This document shows positions 8,288 to 18,324 of a stretch of DNA of 64,000 bases, in pieces; the stretch's first letter is position 1, and every line of letters starts with the position of its first letter. The position numbers were made by a program, and so were the translations under genes. Source of the stretch: RH-AL1 sp050013235 (GTDB lineage Bacteria > Pseudomonadota > Alphaproteobacteria > Rhizobiales > Beijerinckiaceae); the NCBI GenBank assembly GCA_050013235.1, contig JBEKFQ010000010.1:26942-90941 (forward strand), given 5' to 3'. Under the pieces are notes generated by a model. It saw only the letters and a program-made list of their open reading frames with translations, did no database searches and was not told where the DNA came from.

Positions 8288-9376
8288 TCAATCCGGATGA
8301 ACCATGCCTTCGTCCAAGGCAACCGTCTTGATTAAAGCAAGCACCGCGCTGCCCGTTTTGATTTCGAGATCGTCCACCGCCCGGCGAGTCGCGAGCGCGG
8401 TGAGCGTGCCGCCGCCTTTCAAGGCGATTTCCACGGCGGCGAGCGCGCCATCGGTTTCGATGCCGGAGACCGTGCCTCTGAGTGTACTTCGTACACTCGT
8501 CCGGCCGGGCGTCCCAACGGCCAAGGCGACATCCGTCGCCTGGATCACGATCCGCGCCGTGCCGCCGGAATGTCCGGCGGGACCGGCCAGCCAAAGCGTC
8601 CCCGCGGGATGATGCAAGGCGGTGAGGCCATAGCCCTCGTCTTCCTCGCCCACCACGGCGGACAGGACGGAAGCGCGGCCGAACCGGCGGTCGTCCGCGC
8701 GGTACCCCGCCTGCGCGAAGACCGTCGCGGGATCGCCCGCCGCCGCGACCTTGCCGGCTTCGAGCACCACGACATAACCGGCAAGCCGCACCACCTCTTC
8801 GAGGGAATGCGAGACATAGACCATCGGGATCTTGAATTCGTCGCGCAGCCGCTCAATCAGCGGCAAAACTTCCATCTTGCGCTGACGGTCGAGCGCGGCA
8901 AAAGGCTCGTCGAACAGGAGCAGGCGCGGACAGGCCAAAAGCGCCCGGCCGATGGCCACCCTCTGCCGCTCGCCGCCAGAGAGTCCGGCCGGTCGGCGAG
9001 TCAAGAGATGGCCGATGCCCAATGTCTCCACCACGGCATCCATGGTCACCGTCCGCTCCGCACGGGGTGCGAACCAGCGGCCAAACAGCAAATTCCGGCG
9101 CACGCTGAGATGGGGAAACAGATGCGCGTCTTGAAACACCAAGCCGATCCGCCGTTTGTGCGGACCGAGATCCACGTGCAGCTGCGAATCGAACAAGGTG
9201 ACGGCGCCAACCCGCACATGACCGCGACCGGGCTTCGCCAGGCCCGCGATCAACCCAATCGTCACGGATTTCCCGGAACCGGAGCGGCCGAAGAGGGCCG
9301 TCACCCCCTCGCCATTGCGAAAAGCGACATCCAACTCGAAGGTGGGAAGGCGGCGGTGGAGATCGACATCGATCAT
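8288..9376 (-). CDS. modC: Molybdate ABC transporter ATP-binding protein
   Basis: ATPase of the high-affinity molybdate importer. Walker A is GRSGSGKS (residues 30-37), the Q-loop is in LVFQDAHLF, the signature LSGGERQR (132-139), Walker B RLLLFDEP (151-158) and the H-loop VSHSLEE. The C-terminal part (about residues 290-355) is the molybdate-binding TOBE/Mop domain typical of ModC (GRTSVRSTLRGTVSGIET, AVEIALKGGGTLTALATRRA). At 362 residues it has the normal length. Its ATG overlaps the modB stop (ATGA). It is the last gene of modABC, and no molybdenum-dependent enzyme gene is in the window. Confidence 0.97.
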   Translation of the reverse strand: MIDVDLHRRLPTFELDVAFRNGEGVTALFGRSGSGKSVTIGLIAGLAKPGRGHVRVGAVTLFDSQLHVDLGPHKRRIGLVFQDAHLFPHLSVRRNLLFGRWFAPRAERTVTMDAVVETLGIGHLLTRRPAGLSGGERQRVAIGRALLACPRLLLFDEPFAALDRQRKMEVLPLIERLRDEFKIPMVYVSHSLEEVVRLAGYVVVLEAGKVAAAGDPATVFAQAGYRADDRRFGRASVLSAVVGEEDEGYGLTALHHPAGTLWLAGPAGHSGGTARIVIQATDVALAVGTPGRTSVRSTLRGTVSGIETDGALAAVEIALKGGGTLTALATRRAVDDLEIKTGSAVLALIKTVALDEGMVHPD

Positions 9377-10059
9377 CCGTTTGCAGCCAGACGTTTTTCG
9401 ATCCCGCGCTGAACGAGATCGGAGGCCATGACGGCGCCAAGCGATATGACAATGGATACCAGCGTCAATCGCAGCGCGGCGGCGTCGCCACCGGGCGCCT
9501 GGGTATCGGAATAGATGGCCGACGCAATGGTTTGGGTCTCGCCCGGAATATTCGACACGAAGGTAATGGTGGCGCCGAATTCGCCGAGCGCGCGGGCAAA
9601 AGACAGGATCACCCCGGCCAATATGCCGGGAAGCGCCAAAGGCAGGCTGACGAAAATAAAGGTCCAGGGTGGAGACGCGCCCAGGCTGCCCGCTGCCGCC
9701 TCAATGCTTTGATCGATGGATTCGAACGAGAGGCGGATCGCCCGCACCATCAGCGGAAATCCCATGACCGCGCAGGCCAAGGCCGCGCCTGTCCAACGAA
9801 ACGAGAGCACGATGCCGAGATCCGCCAGGGCCGCGCCAAACAGGCCGCGCCGGCCAAAGGCGAGCAGCAGCACATAGCCCGTGACCACCGGCGGCAGGAC
9901 CAGGGGCAGATGGACCAGCCCGTTCAACAGGGACTTGCCGGGAAAATGCCCCCGCGCCAACACATAGGCCATGGCGATCCCAAACGGCAGACTCGCCAAG
10001 ACAGCCACGCAGGCAATGCGCAGCGACAAAGCGATCGCGGTCCATTCTTCCGGCGTCAA
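9373..10059 (-). CDS. modB: Molybdate ABC transporter permease
   Basis: Inner-membrane channel subunit of the molybdate importer, 228 residues with about five membrane helices. The permease EAA motif is EAAGSLGASPPWTFIFVSLP (about residue 140), where the ATPase docks. FARALGEFGATITFVSNIPG is a well-conserved ModB stretch. The stop overlaps modC and the start lies 16 bp after modA, so the three genes form one transcript. Confidence 0.97.
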   Translation of the reverse strand: MTPEEWTAIALSLRIACVAVLASLPFGIAMAYVLARGHFPGKSLLNGLVHLPLVLPPVVTGYVLLLAFGRRGLFGAALADLGIVLSFRWTGAALACAVMGFPLMVRAIRLSFESIDQSIEAAAGSLGASPPWTFIFVSLPLALPGILAGVILSFARALGEFGATITFVSNIPGETQTIASAIYSDTQAPGGDAAALRLTLVSIVISLGAVMASDLVQRGIEKRLAANG

Positions 10060-10075
10060 AACACCTGCCCCCGCT

Positions 10076-10867
10076 TTATTTCAAGACTGTAAAGCCTTGG
10101 TCGAGAAAGACTTTAGTGGCTTCCCGCGACCGCGTGAAGGCCTCGAACCGGGCCGCGTCCGGGTTTTTGGAGGATTTCGCGAGGGCGATGGGATAGACGA
10201 TGGGGTTGTGGGTCGAGGTGGCGAATACATCGGCCACCCTGACCTTCGGCTCGGCCTTGGCATCGGTAGCATAGACGATGCCAAACGGCGCCACGCCAGT
10301 CGCAACCAACGCGACGGCGGCGCGTTCATCCTCGCCCGGCGCCAGCTTCTGCTCGACGCTCGCCCAAACCCGATAGGTCTGCAACGCCTGTTTCGCGTAA
10401 ATGCCGGCCGGGCAGGTCTCGACGGCGCAGATCGCGAGCCTCCCGCTTCCCAACGCGCCGGCGAGATCGAAGCCGGTGAACATTTTGAGATTCGTCTTGG
10501 AATCCGCCGGCGCGATCAGCACGAGTTCGTTGGCGATGATCTTGATCCGCGTATGGACATCGACGAACCCCTCCCTGACCAGATCGTCCATCCCTTTGAG
10601 ATCGGCGGAGAAAAACACATCCGCCGGCGCGCCCGCCTCGATCTGCTTGGCGAGAACCGTGGACGAGGCGTAAGTGATCACGGGCGCCGTCCCATAACGC
10701 GCCGTCCAGGCCGCCGCGATGGCATCGAGCGCCGTCTTCAGGCTGGCGTCGGCGAAAACGATGGGGCCGGGGGATGGGGACTTCTGCGCAAGGGCCGGCG
10801 CGGCGCCAAGCGTGAGCGTCACGAGCGCGATGGCGCGAAAACAATTATATCCCCGCACGCCGCTCAT
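10076..10867 (-). CDS. modA: Molybdate-binding periplasmic protein
   Basis: Substrate-binding protein of the molybdate importer. A signal peptide (ALVTLTLGAAPALA, cleavage near residue 28) is followed by FADASLKTALDAIAAAWTAR, SSTVLAKQIEAGAPADVFFS and VYPIALAKSS, all typical of ModA. The ATG at 10867 follows directly on GAGGAG with no spacing; the GTG at 10858, 9 nt from that ribosome site, may be the actual start. The intergenic region to the divergent methyltransferase is only 95 bp; no perfect ModE palindrome is visible. Confidence 0.96.
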   Translation of the reverse strand: MSGVRGYNCFRAIALVTLTLGAAPALAQKSPSPGPIVFADASLKTALDAIAAAWTARYGTAPVITYASSTVLAKQIEAGAPADVFFSADLKGMDDLVREGFVDVHTRIKIIANELVLIAPADSKTNLKMFTGFDLAGALGSGRLAICAVETCPAGIYAKQALQTYRVWASVEQKLAPGEDERAAVALVATGVAPFGIVYATDAKAEPKVRVADVFATSTHNPIVYPIALAKSSKNPDAARFEAFTRSREATKVFLDQGFTVLK

Positions 10868-10962
10868 CTCCTCTTTGGCAAGTCTGCCGCTCGCTCAAAT
10901 GATAGGGATAGCTGCGGCCAGATACGTGATTCGCACAAGCCGAAACGAGGCGGAACCCCGAG

Positions 10963-11637
10963 ATGCCGGACGAAGCAGCCCAAGACCTTGCCAGAGACCC
11001 TGCGGAAGACCTGCTCGCTCTCGCGGCGGGCCGGCGGTTTCCCACCATTTTGGCCGATCCGCCCTGGCGCTTTCAGAACCAGACCGGCAAGGTCGCGCCG
11101 GAACACCGCCGGCTTGCGCGCTATGGCACGATGGATCTAGCCGCGATCTGCGCTTTGCCCATCGCGAATCTCGCGGCGGACCCCGCCCATCTCTACCTCT
11201 GGGTACCCAATGCGCTGCTGCCGGATGGGCTCGCGGTGATGACGGCCTGGGGCTTCACCTACAAGGCCAATATCGTCTGGCACAAAATCCGGGCGGATGG
11301 CGGCTCGGACGGGCGCGGCGTCGGCTTTTATTTCCGCAATGTCACGGAACTCTTGCTGTTCGGCACGCGCGGACGCCACGCGCGGACGCTGGCGCCGGGC
11401 CGGCGTCAAGTGAATCTCCTGGCGACACGCAAACGCGAGCATAGCCGCAAGCCCGACGAGCAATACGAGCTGATCGAATCCTGCTCCCCCGGCCCCTTCC
11501 TCGAATTATTCGCCCGCGGCGCCCGCGCGGGATGGACGGGATGGGGCAATCAGGCCGGCGAATCCTATGCCCCCGCCTGGCCGACCTACGCCAACCATTC
11601 CCAGGCCGCCCGCCTCACGGCCGAAACCGGCGGTTGA
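10963..11637 (+). CDS. MT-A70 family DNA N6-adenine methyltransferase (orphan)
   Basis: 224-residue SAM-dependent methyltransferase of the MT-A70 group. The catalytic DPPW is at residues 32-35 (ILADPPWRFQNQ). LYLWVPNALLPDG, WGFTYKANIVWHK, FRNVTELLLFGTRG and the SAM-site region KPDEQYELIESCSPGPFLEL are all family landmarks. There is no restriction endonuclease or specificity subunit nearby, so it is an orphan modifying enzyme, or a domesticated phage enzyme; such genes are often prophage-borne, but no phage gene is present here. It stands between modA (divergent) and addB (34 bp downstream, same strand) and may be cotranscribed with the repair genes. The target sequence is unknown. Confidence 0.85.
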   Translation: MPDEAAQDLARDPAEDLLALAAGRRFPTILADPPWRFQNQTGKVAPEHRRLARYGTMDLAAICALPIANLAADPAHLYLWVPNALLPDGLAVMTAWGFTYKANIVWHKIRADGGSDGRGVGFYFRNVTELLLFGTRGRHARTLAPGRRQVNLLATRKREHSRKPDEQYELIESCSPGPFLELFARGARAGWTGWGNQAGESYAPAWPTYANHSQAARLTAETGG

Positions 11638-11670
11638 CCGCACGCCCGCTTTTGCCCCACGAAAGAGCCC

Positions 11671-14600
11671 ATGCGCGCGCCCAATGTCTTCACCATTTCG
11701 CCGGCCCTGCCCTTTCTCGAAACCTTCGTGGCCGCACTGTTCGAGGGCCAAATCGTCGCGGGTTTTGCGCCCTCGGGCGATCCGCTGGCGCTGGCCAGCG
11801 CGACGATCTATGTGCCGACCCAACGCGCGGCGCGGGCCTTGGAGGCCGCCTTTCTGAGCCGAGCCGGTCAGCCCTCCGTTCTGCTTCCGCGCATCCTGCC
11901 GCTCGGCGCGCTGGAAGCGACCGAAACACCACTCCTCTTCGCCGAGCCGGAACCGGGGTGCCCAGGCCTGCCGCTGCCCCCCGCCGCCACGCCGATCTGG
12001 CGCCGTCTCAGACTGGCGGCGCTGATCCAGGCCTGGGCGCGGGCACTGAGCGGCGCCTTGCGCTCGGTTGGCCCGGACGGCAAACCGGTGGTCGACGAAA
12101 GCGAGGCCTTCCGCGTCGCCACCTCGACCGTCGATGCCTTCCACCTCGCGGGCGATCTCGCCGGCCTCATCGATGAATTGCGGATCGAAGATGTGGAATG
12201 GCGCGAACTCGATCCGCTGAGCCTGCCGGAATTCGACGATTATTGGCGGATCACGACGGCGTTCCTCTCAATTGCCGTGGAGCAATGGCCGGGCATTCTG
12301 GCTGAACATGGGCTGATCGATCCAGCGCAGCGCCAAATCCTGCTGGTCGCGGCGCAAGCCGGCGCGCTTGCGGGCCAAACGGCCGGCCCCGTGATCGCGA
12401 TCGGCTCGACCGGCACCAATAAAGCCACCGCCCGGCTGCTTGCGGCCATTGCTCATGCGCCGCAAGGCGCGGTGGTGTTGCCCGGCCTCGACCTCGATCT
12501 CGACGAGGCCTCGTGGGCCATTATTTCCGGGTCGCTGCGCGAGGATCAAGAACCGGGCTTCGGGCATCCGCAAGCCGCCCTTGCGAGGCTCCTCCCGGTG
12601 CTCGGTCTTGCGCGCGCGGAAGTGAAACCCCTGGGCGCCCCGCAAAAGGCCAAAGCCGCCCGCGCGCGTTTCGTGGCCGAGGCGCTCCGCCCCGCCGATA
12701 CGACGGACCAATGGCAGGCCTATCGCGCCAGTGTCTCCCCGGCGGAAATGGCGGCGGCTCTCGACGGCGTCACGCTGATCGAGGCCGCCGACGAGCGCGA
12801 GGAAGCCTTGAGCCTCGCCATCGCCCTGCGCGAGGTCTTGGAAACACCGGGCCGGACGGCGGCCCTGATCACGCCGGATCGCGATCTCGCCCGGCGCGTG
12901 CGCGGCGAGTTGTTGCGCTGGAACATCGAAATCGCCGACACCGGCGGCGAGCCCTTGGCCTCGCGCCCGCTCGGCATTCTGGCAAGCCTCACCGCCGCCG
13001 CCGCCCGCAGCATCGCCGAGCGCGACATCACCGCGCTGCTCGCGCATCCCCTGACAAGGTTTGATGCCGAACGGGCAGAGATTGCCCGGCTCGCCGCGCT
13101 TTTGGAGATTGGCGTGATCCGCGCCGTGCCGCTGCGCGGCAAAGATGGGGCCCAAATTTTTGCCGAAGCAAAGCTGGCCGCTGGCGCCCATCATGCTCAT
13201 CCCGCGCAACAAGCGATTGGCGAGGACGACTGGGCCGCGATGGCCGCGCTCTGGGAGAATTTGAGCGCGGCGCTCGCGCCCCTGCGCCAACTCGAGGGTA
13301 GTCAGCCACTCGATCTCTGGGTCGCCGCCCATCGTGCCGCGCTCACCGCGCTGGCCGGCGAGACTGCGGACGAGGACGCCAACGCCCTCGACGCGCTTTT
13401 CACCGAACTCTCCGGCGCCGGTGCGAGCCTGCTCTTCACGGCCGAGACTTATGGCGTCTTTTTCGGCCGGGTCGCTTCGGAAATTCCGCTGCGCACCGCG
13501 CGCAAGCCGCATCCGCGCCTCGAAATTTTCGGCCTGCTCGAAGCCCGCTTGATACGCGCCGATGTCATGCTTCTGGCGGGACTCGACGAAACAATCTGGC
13601 CGCCGCAGGCGCGCACCGACCCGTTTCTCAACCGACCCATGCGCAAAGCGCTCGGTCTGACCCCGCCGGAACGCCGGCTCGGCCAGACCGCGCACGATTT
13701 CGCGCAAGCCATGGGCGGCGCCACCGTGATCTTGAGCCGCGCCGCCAAACGCGGCGGCTCGCCCTGCGTGCCCTCGCGCTTTCTCCTGCGGTTGGAAGCC
13801 TTGGGCTCCGAGGCCTGGCGCGGGGTGAAGCTGCGCGGCACCCGTTTCTTGCAGCTCGCCCGCGCTCTCGACCGGCCGGCGCAGGTGCCGGCGCCAACGA
13901 TCCGGCCGCGTCCCAAACCGCCGGTGAATCTGCGGCCCCGGCAACTCAGCGTCACCCAGATCGAGACGCTGCGGCGCGACCCCTATGCGATTTTCGCCGC
14001 GAAAATCTTGCGATTGCTGCCCCTGCGCCGCGTGGGCGAGGACCTCGACCCAAGCCTTTTCGGCACGCTGGCGCATGAAGCCTTGGGCAAATTCACCTCG
14101 GTCTGCCCGGCGCGCGCAAGCTTGCCGGAGCGCCGCATTTTATTACACGGCTTGATGGAACAAGCCTTCGGACCGGCCTTCGGCGATCCCGTCTTCGCCG
14201 CCTTCCGTTGGCCCGTGCTGCTGAAGGGAATGGAAGTCTTTCTCGATTTCGACACCAAGCAACGCGAGACCTTGCAGGAGGCGCTGGCCGAACGCGACGG
14301 ACGGCTCGAGATCACGTTGGCCGACGGCTCGCTGTTCACGCTCACGGCGCGCGCGGACCGGATCGACCGGCATCGCAATGGCTCCGCCACGATCATGGAT
14401 TACAAAACCGGTCAGCCGCCAGGGATCAACGAGGTGCAAACCGGCTTCGCCCCGCAATTGACGTTGGAAGCCGCGATGCTCCAATGGGGCGCCTTCGGTT
14501 TTACCCACAACGGACTCGTCAATGCGCTCTATCTCAAACTGGGGGGGCGGGACGGCGGATTCGTCCGCGATCTCACCTTCAAGGGCGAAAGCTTCGAGAC

Positions 14601-14775
14601 CGTGGTGGAGCGTCATTACGCCGGCATGATGAGTCTGTTGTCGAGTTTTCGCGAGGAAGAAACCGGCTATCCCGCCAGGCCCTACCCCAAATATGCCAGG
14701 GATGGCGGCGATTACGACCATCTCGCCCGTGTCAGGGAATGGTTGCTAGCCGGCCCGGAGGACGCCGGGGCATGA
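11671..14775 (+). CDS. addB: Double-strand break repair helicase-nuclease subunit AddB
   Basis: Subunit of AddAB, the RecBCD counterpart that processes double-strand breaks to 3' tails for RecA. At 1,034 residues it has the normal alphaproteobacterial length. The N-terminal half is a degenerate UvrD-like helicase fold (LETFVAALFEGQIVAGFAPS, YVPTQRAARALEAAFL). DVMLLAGLDETIWPPQARTD lies before the C-terminal PD-(D/E)XK nuclease domain, whose motif is MDYKTGQPP (K912). The stop overlaps the addA start (ATGA), so the two subunits are coupled. Confidence 0.97.
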   Translation: MRAPNVFTISPALPFLETFVAALFEGQIVAGFAPSGDPLALASATIYVPTQRAARALEAAFLSRAGQPSVLLPRILPLGALEATETPLLFAEPEPGCPGLPLPPAATPIWRRLRLAALIQAWARALSGALRSVGPDGKPVVDESEAFRVATSTVDAFHLAGDLAGLIDELRIEDVEWRELDPLSLPEFDDYWRITTAFLSIAVEQWPGILAEHGLIDPAQRQILLVAAQAGALAGQTAGPVIAIGSTGTNKATARLLAAIAHAPQGAVVLPGLDLDLDEASWAIISGSLREDQEPGFGHPQAALARLLPVLGLARAEVKPLGAPQKAKAARARFVAEALRPADTTDQWQAYRASVSPAEMAAALDGVTLIEAADEREEALSLAIALREVLETPGRTAALITPDRDLARRVRGELLRWNIEIADTGGEPLASRPLGILASLTAAAARSIAERDITALLAHPLTRFDAERAEIARLAALLEIGVIRAVPLRGKDGAQIFAEAKLAAGAHHAHPAQQAIGEDDWAAMAALWENLSAALAPLRQLEGSQPLDLWVAAHRAALTALAGETADEDANALDALFTELSGAGASLLFTAETYGVFFGRVASEIPLRTARKPHPRLEIFGLLEARLIRADVMLLAGLDETIWPPQARTDPFLNRPMRKALGLTPPERRLGQTAHDFAQAMGGATVILSRAAKRGGSPCVPSRFLLRLEALGSEAWRGVKLRGTRFLQLARALDRPAQVPAPTIRPRPKPPVNLRPRQLSVTQIETLRRDPYAIFAAKILRLLPLRRVGEDLDPSLFGTLAHEALGKFTSVCPARASLPERRILLHGLMEQAFGPAFGDPVFAAFRWPVLLKGMEVFLDFDTKQRETLQEALAERDGRLEITLADGSLFTLTARADRIDRHRNGSATIMDYKTGQPPGINEVQTGFAPQLTLEAAMLQWGAFGFTHNGLVNALYLKLGGRDGGFVRDLTFKGESFETVVERHYAGMMSLLSSFREEETGYPARPYPKYARDGGDYDHLARVREWLLAGPEDAGA

Positions 14776-17700
14776 CAAGAATCGTCATCCCAAACCATTT
14801 GCGCGAGGCGCAACTCGCGGCCAGCGATCCCCGTTCGTCGATCTGGGTTTCCGCCAATGCCGGCTCGGGCAAGACGCATGTGCTGACCCAACGCGTCATC
14901 CGCCTGTTGCTGCGCGGCGTGCCGCCCGCGAAAATCCTGTGCCTCACCTTCACCAAAGCCGCCGCGGCGCAAATGGCGACGCGCGTCTTCGACGTTCTGG
15001 CGAAATGGACCAATCTCGACGACGCGGCCTTGCGCGAAGCCGTCATGGAGACCGGCGCGCCTTCGCCCTCGCCGGCGCAGTTGCTTCTGGCGCGGCGTCT
15101 CTTCACCCGCACCGTGGAAACACCGGGCGGATTGAAGATCCAAACCATCCATGCTTTTTGCGAAAGGCTTCTCCATCTCTTTCCCTTCGAGGCCAATGTT
15201 CCCGCGCGGTTCGAGGTGGCGGACGATCTGCGCCAGGCAATGTTGTTGGCTCACGCCAAGGCCGCCGCCATCGCCAACGCCCATCGCTCGGGCGGCCAGC
15301 TTGGGCAAGCGCTGGCGCGGCTCGCCGAGGACGTCTCGAGCACGGTGCTGGACAGACTGACCGGCGAGGCCATGGAGCTGCGCAAAGCCGCGCGCCGCTG
15401 GAGTTTAAACGATCCGCAAGAGGCCTTGGCCGGAATGCTCGGCGCGTCCAGCACGGCGACGGTGAGAGAGATCGAGCAGGAGATGCTGGACGGCGGCTTC
15501 GCGCCATCGGAATGGCCGGAGCTTGCGGCCTTTTTCGAAACCGGAAGCGTGAACGACATCAAACTCGGCGCCAAATTCCGGCGCGCTCACGAGCACTTCG
15601 AGAACGGGTTCTTCGATGCGGCGCTCTCCGCCTATTGTTCCGCCTTTTTCACCCAAGAGGGAAAACCAACCAAAAACCTCATGACCAAGGGGCTCGCCAC
15701 CCAGCGGCCGGTTCTCGCTTCGGACATGCTGGAGGAGCAGGCCCGGCTCGCCTATCTCATCGATCAGCGCAAAGCCGCGGAAACCATCGAGCGGTCAAAC
15801 GCGCTGATGGCGATCACCGATGCCGCCTTGCGCGAATATGAACAGCGTAAAATCCTCAACGGCGTGTTGGATTTCGACGATCTCATCGAACGCACCCGCG
15901 CCTTGCTCGGCCGCTCCGGCTCCGGCTGGGTGCTGCATAAGCTCGATAACGGCATCGACCATGTTCTCGTCGACGAAGCGCAAGATACGAGCGAGGCGCA
16001 ATGGAGCATTCTCGACGATCTCACGGGCGATTTTGCCTCCGGGCATGGCAGCCGGGCGCTGGACCGCAGTTTCTTCGCCGTCGGCGACGACAAGCAATCG
16101 ATCTTTTCGTTCCAAGGCGCGGCGCCGCATAAATTCCACGACATGCGGCGGCGTTTCGCCAAACGGTTCGAGGCCGGCGCAAAGCCGTTCGGTCATGTGC
16201 GGTTGCAAACCTCTTTCCGCTCCGTTCCGGCCGTGCTTTCGGCGGTGGACCGGGTGTTCGAAATCAAGGCGCATCAAGGCGGGCTGGTGCCGCAAGACGA
16301 CATCTGGCCCCTGCATGAAAGTTTCAAGGCGCGGCTGCCTGGCCTTGTCGAGATTTGGCCCCCGCTCGGCCGCCAGCCCAGCGCCGAGCCCGGCGATTGG
16401 CGGCTTCCCGTCGATGCGCCGGACGAGCAAGACCCCGCAGCCATCCTAGCTTCCCGGATCGCCAAAAAGATCGCCGCCTTGATCGCGCCAGGGGCCGGCG
16501 AATATGTGCATGACGGGCGCAGCGAGTCCCCCCGCCCCATCCGTCCCGGCGATGTGCTGATCCTGGTGCGGCGGCGCAATGCGTTTTTCGAGGCAATCAT
16601 CCGCGCGTTGAAACAAGCCTCCGTCCCCGTCGCCGGGGCCGACCGGCTGGACATCGCCAACCATATAGCCGTGCTGGATCTCGTCGCCGCCGGGCGCGCG
16701 GCATTGCTGCCGCAAGACGATCTGACGCTTGCCTGCTTGCTCAAATCGCCGCTGTTCGATTTCACGGACAAGGACCTCACCGACATCGCGCCGGGACGGG
16801 AAGGATCCCTGATCGCGGCCCTCGGCGCCTCGGACCAGACGCGGGTCCGGCAGGCCCACGACACGATTCTGCGCTGGGGCCGCCATGCCGCCGAGGAGAC
16901 GCCGTTTGCCTTTTATGCCGCGCTCCTCGGGCGCGATGGCGGGCGGCGCAAGATGGAAGCGCGGCTTGGGCTCGAGGCGCATGATGCCATCGACGAATTC
17001 CTACGCCTCGCGCTGGCCCATGAACGCGAAACCGCGCCCTCGCTCGGGAGTTTTCTCGACGATATCGAGGCCTTGCGCACCTCCATCAAGCGCGACATGG
17101 AGGGGCCGGGCGACACCGTGCGGGTCATGACCGTTCATGCCGCCAAGGGGCTCGAGGCCAAGATCGTCTTCTTGCCGGATACATGCGGCGTGCCCAGTCT
17201 CCAGCACGAGCCGGTGATTTTCAATTTGGAACCGGACGAGCACAGGCCGCCAGTTCTCGCCTGGTCGCCGCGCCGGGAGGGCGATTGCCCCGCCATTGCA
17301 GCCGTGCGGGAGGCCGCGCGCGAAGCCACGATGGAGGAATATCGCCGGCTGCTCTATGTCGCGCTGACCCGCGCCGAGGAGCGGCTTTATATCTCGGGCT
17401 TTCACGGCGTGCGCGGCCCCGACGAGAAAAGCTGGGCGAAGATGATCGCCACCGCTTTCATGGACGATCCCGGCATCACCCTCCTGCCCGCGCCTTGGGA
17501 CGAGACCGAGACGATTTTCCAGCGCCTGACGCCGGGGACGGCCGGGACGGCCGCGGTTTTAGATCAAGCCAAGCCCGCCGTAGCGCCCGGCGAAGCCGTG
17601 CCGGACTGGCTGTTTCGCGCCGCCACGGCCGATCCCGCCGCGCGGGTGCCGCTGCGGCCATCCAGCGCAGCGGAGGACAAGCCGCTCCGGGGAAGTTTCG

Positions 17701-18221
17701 GCCTCGCCTATGGCGCGGCGATCCATGAATTGTTGCAATATTTGCCGGACCTGCCAGAGACCCAACGCGAGAGCGCGGCCCGGACCTATCTCGAAACAAC
17801 CACCGCGCTCGACGCCGCGGCCCGCCGATCCATCATCGCGCAGGCGCTCGCCGTCCTCGCCTTGCCCGCTCTCGCGCCGCTTTTCGCGCCGGGCTCGCGG
17901 GCAGAGGCCACGATCATGGGTGCGGTGACACGGCCCGATGGCTCCGTTTGGCAAATTCCGGGCAAAGTGGACCGGCTCGCCATCGATGGCGACGCCGTGC
18001 TCGTCGCCGATTTCAAGAGCGGGAACCCACCCGCGTCAGGCGGCACGCCGGAGGCCTATATCCGGCAACTCGCGCTGTACCGGCTGGCGCTTGCCCCGCT
18101 TTGGCCGGGCAAACGTCTGCGCATGCTGTTGATTTGGACCGGCGGACCCCTGGTTCAGGAACTCGACGACGCCTTATTGGACCAGGCGGCGGCCGAGGCA
18201 ATCAATGACCCCGATGCCTAA
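14772..18221 (+). CDS. addA: Double-strand break repair helicase AddA
   Basis: UvrD/Rep-family helicase and nuclease subunit of AddAB. The frame is open far upstream (to 14208), but the ATG at 14772 overlapping the addB stop is the real start, giving 1,149 residues. Walker A is SANAGSGKT (27-35); motif II is VLVDEAQDTSEAQW (near 400); later motifs include FFAVGDDKQSIFSFQGA, TSFRSVPAVL, VMTVHAAKGLEAKIVFLPDT and RLLYVALTRAEERLY. The C-terminal nuclease has VLVADFKSGNPP (near 1079). Both nuclease centres of the complex are therefore present. Confidence 0.97.
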   Translation: MTRIVIPNHLREAQLAASDPRSSIWVSANAGSGKTHVLTQRVIRLLLRGVPPAKILCLTFTKAAAAQMATRVFDVLAKWTNLDDAALREAVMETGAPSPSPAQLLLARRLFTRTVETPGGLKIQTIHAFCERLLHLFPFEANVPARFEVADDLRQAMLLAHAKAAAIANAHRSGGQLGQALARLAEDVSSTVLDRLTGEAMELRKAARRWSLNDPQEALAGMLGASSTATVREIEQEMLDGGFAPSEWPELAAFFETGSVNDIKLGAKFRRAHEHFENGFFDAALSAYCSAFFTQEGKPTKNLMTKGLATQRPVLASDMLEEQARLAYLIDQRKAAETIERSNALMAITDAALREYEQRKILNGVLDFDDLIERTRALLGRSGSGWVLHKLDNGIDHVLVDEAQDTSEAQWSILDDLTGDFASGHGSRALDRSFFAVGDDKQSIFSFQGAAPHKFHDMRRRFAKRFEAGAKPFGHVRLQTSFRSVPAVLSAVDRVFEIKAHQGGLVPQDDIWPLHESFKARLPGLVEIWPPLGRQPSAEPGDWRLPVDAPDEQDPAAILASRIAKKIAALIAPGAGEYVHDGRSESPRPIRPGDVLILVRRRNAFFEAIIRALKQASVPVAGADRLDIANHIAVLDLVAAGRAALLPQDDLTLACLLKSPLFDFTDKDLTDIAPGREGSLIAALGASDQTRVRQAHDTILRWGRHAAEETPFAFYAALLGRDGGRRKMEARLGLEAHDAIDEFLRLALAHERETAPSLGSFLDDIEALRTSIKRDMEGPGDTVRVMTVHAAKGLEAKIVFLPDTCGVPSLQHEPVIFNLEPDEHRPPVLAWSPRREGDCPAIAAVREAAREATMEEYRRLLYVALTRAEERLYISGFHGVRGPDEKSWAKMIATAFMDDPGITLLPAPWDETETIFQRLTPGTAGTAAVLDQAKPAVAPGEAVPDWLFRAATADPAARVPLRPSSAAEDKPLRGSFGLAYGAAIHELLQYLPDLPETQRESAARTYLETTTALDAAARRSIIAQALAVLALPALAPLFAPGSRAEATIMGAVTRPDGSVWQIPGKVDRLAIDGDAVLVADFKSGNPPASGGTPEAYIRQLALYRLALAPLWPGKRLRMLLIWTGGPLVQELDDALLDQAAAEAINDPDA

Positions 18222-18324
18222 CGCCGTTGCAGGCCGGGCGCACAGGCTCGCTTGACGCCCGGCAACCCGGTTCTTACTTTGCTCCAAAGGGCTTGAATCG
18301 CCTCGCCCTATCGAAAGAGATCCG

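Noticed and set aside
10868..10962. ModE-type operator between modA and the methyltransferase gene
   Set aside because: No inverted repeat resembling the known site could be found in the 95 bp.
14208..14771. 188-residue N-terminal extension of AddA
   Set aside because: It overlaps the end of addB in another frame; the ATG at the addB stop gives the family-typical N-terminus.
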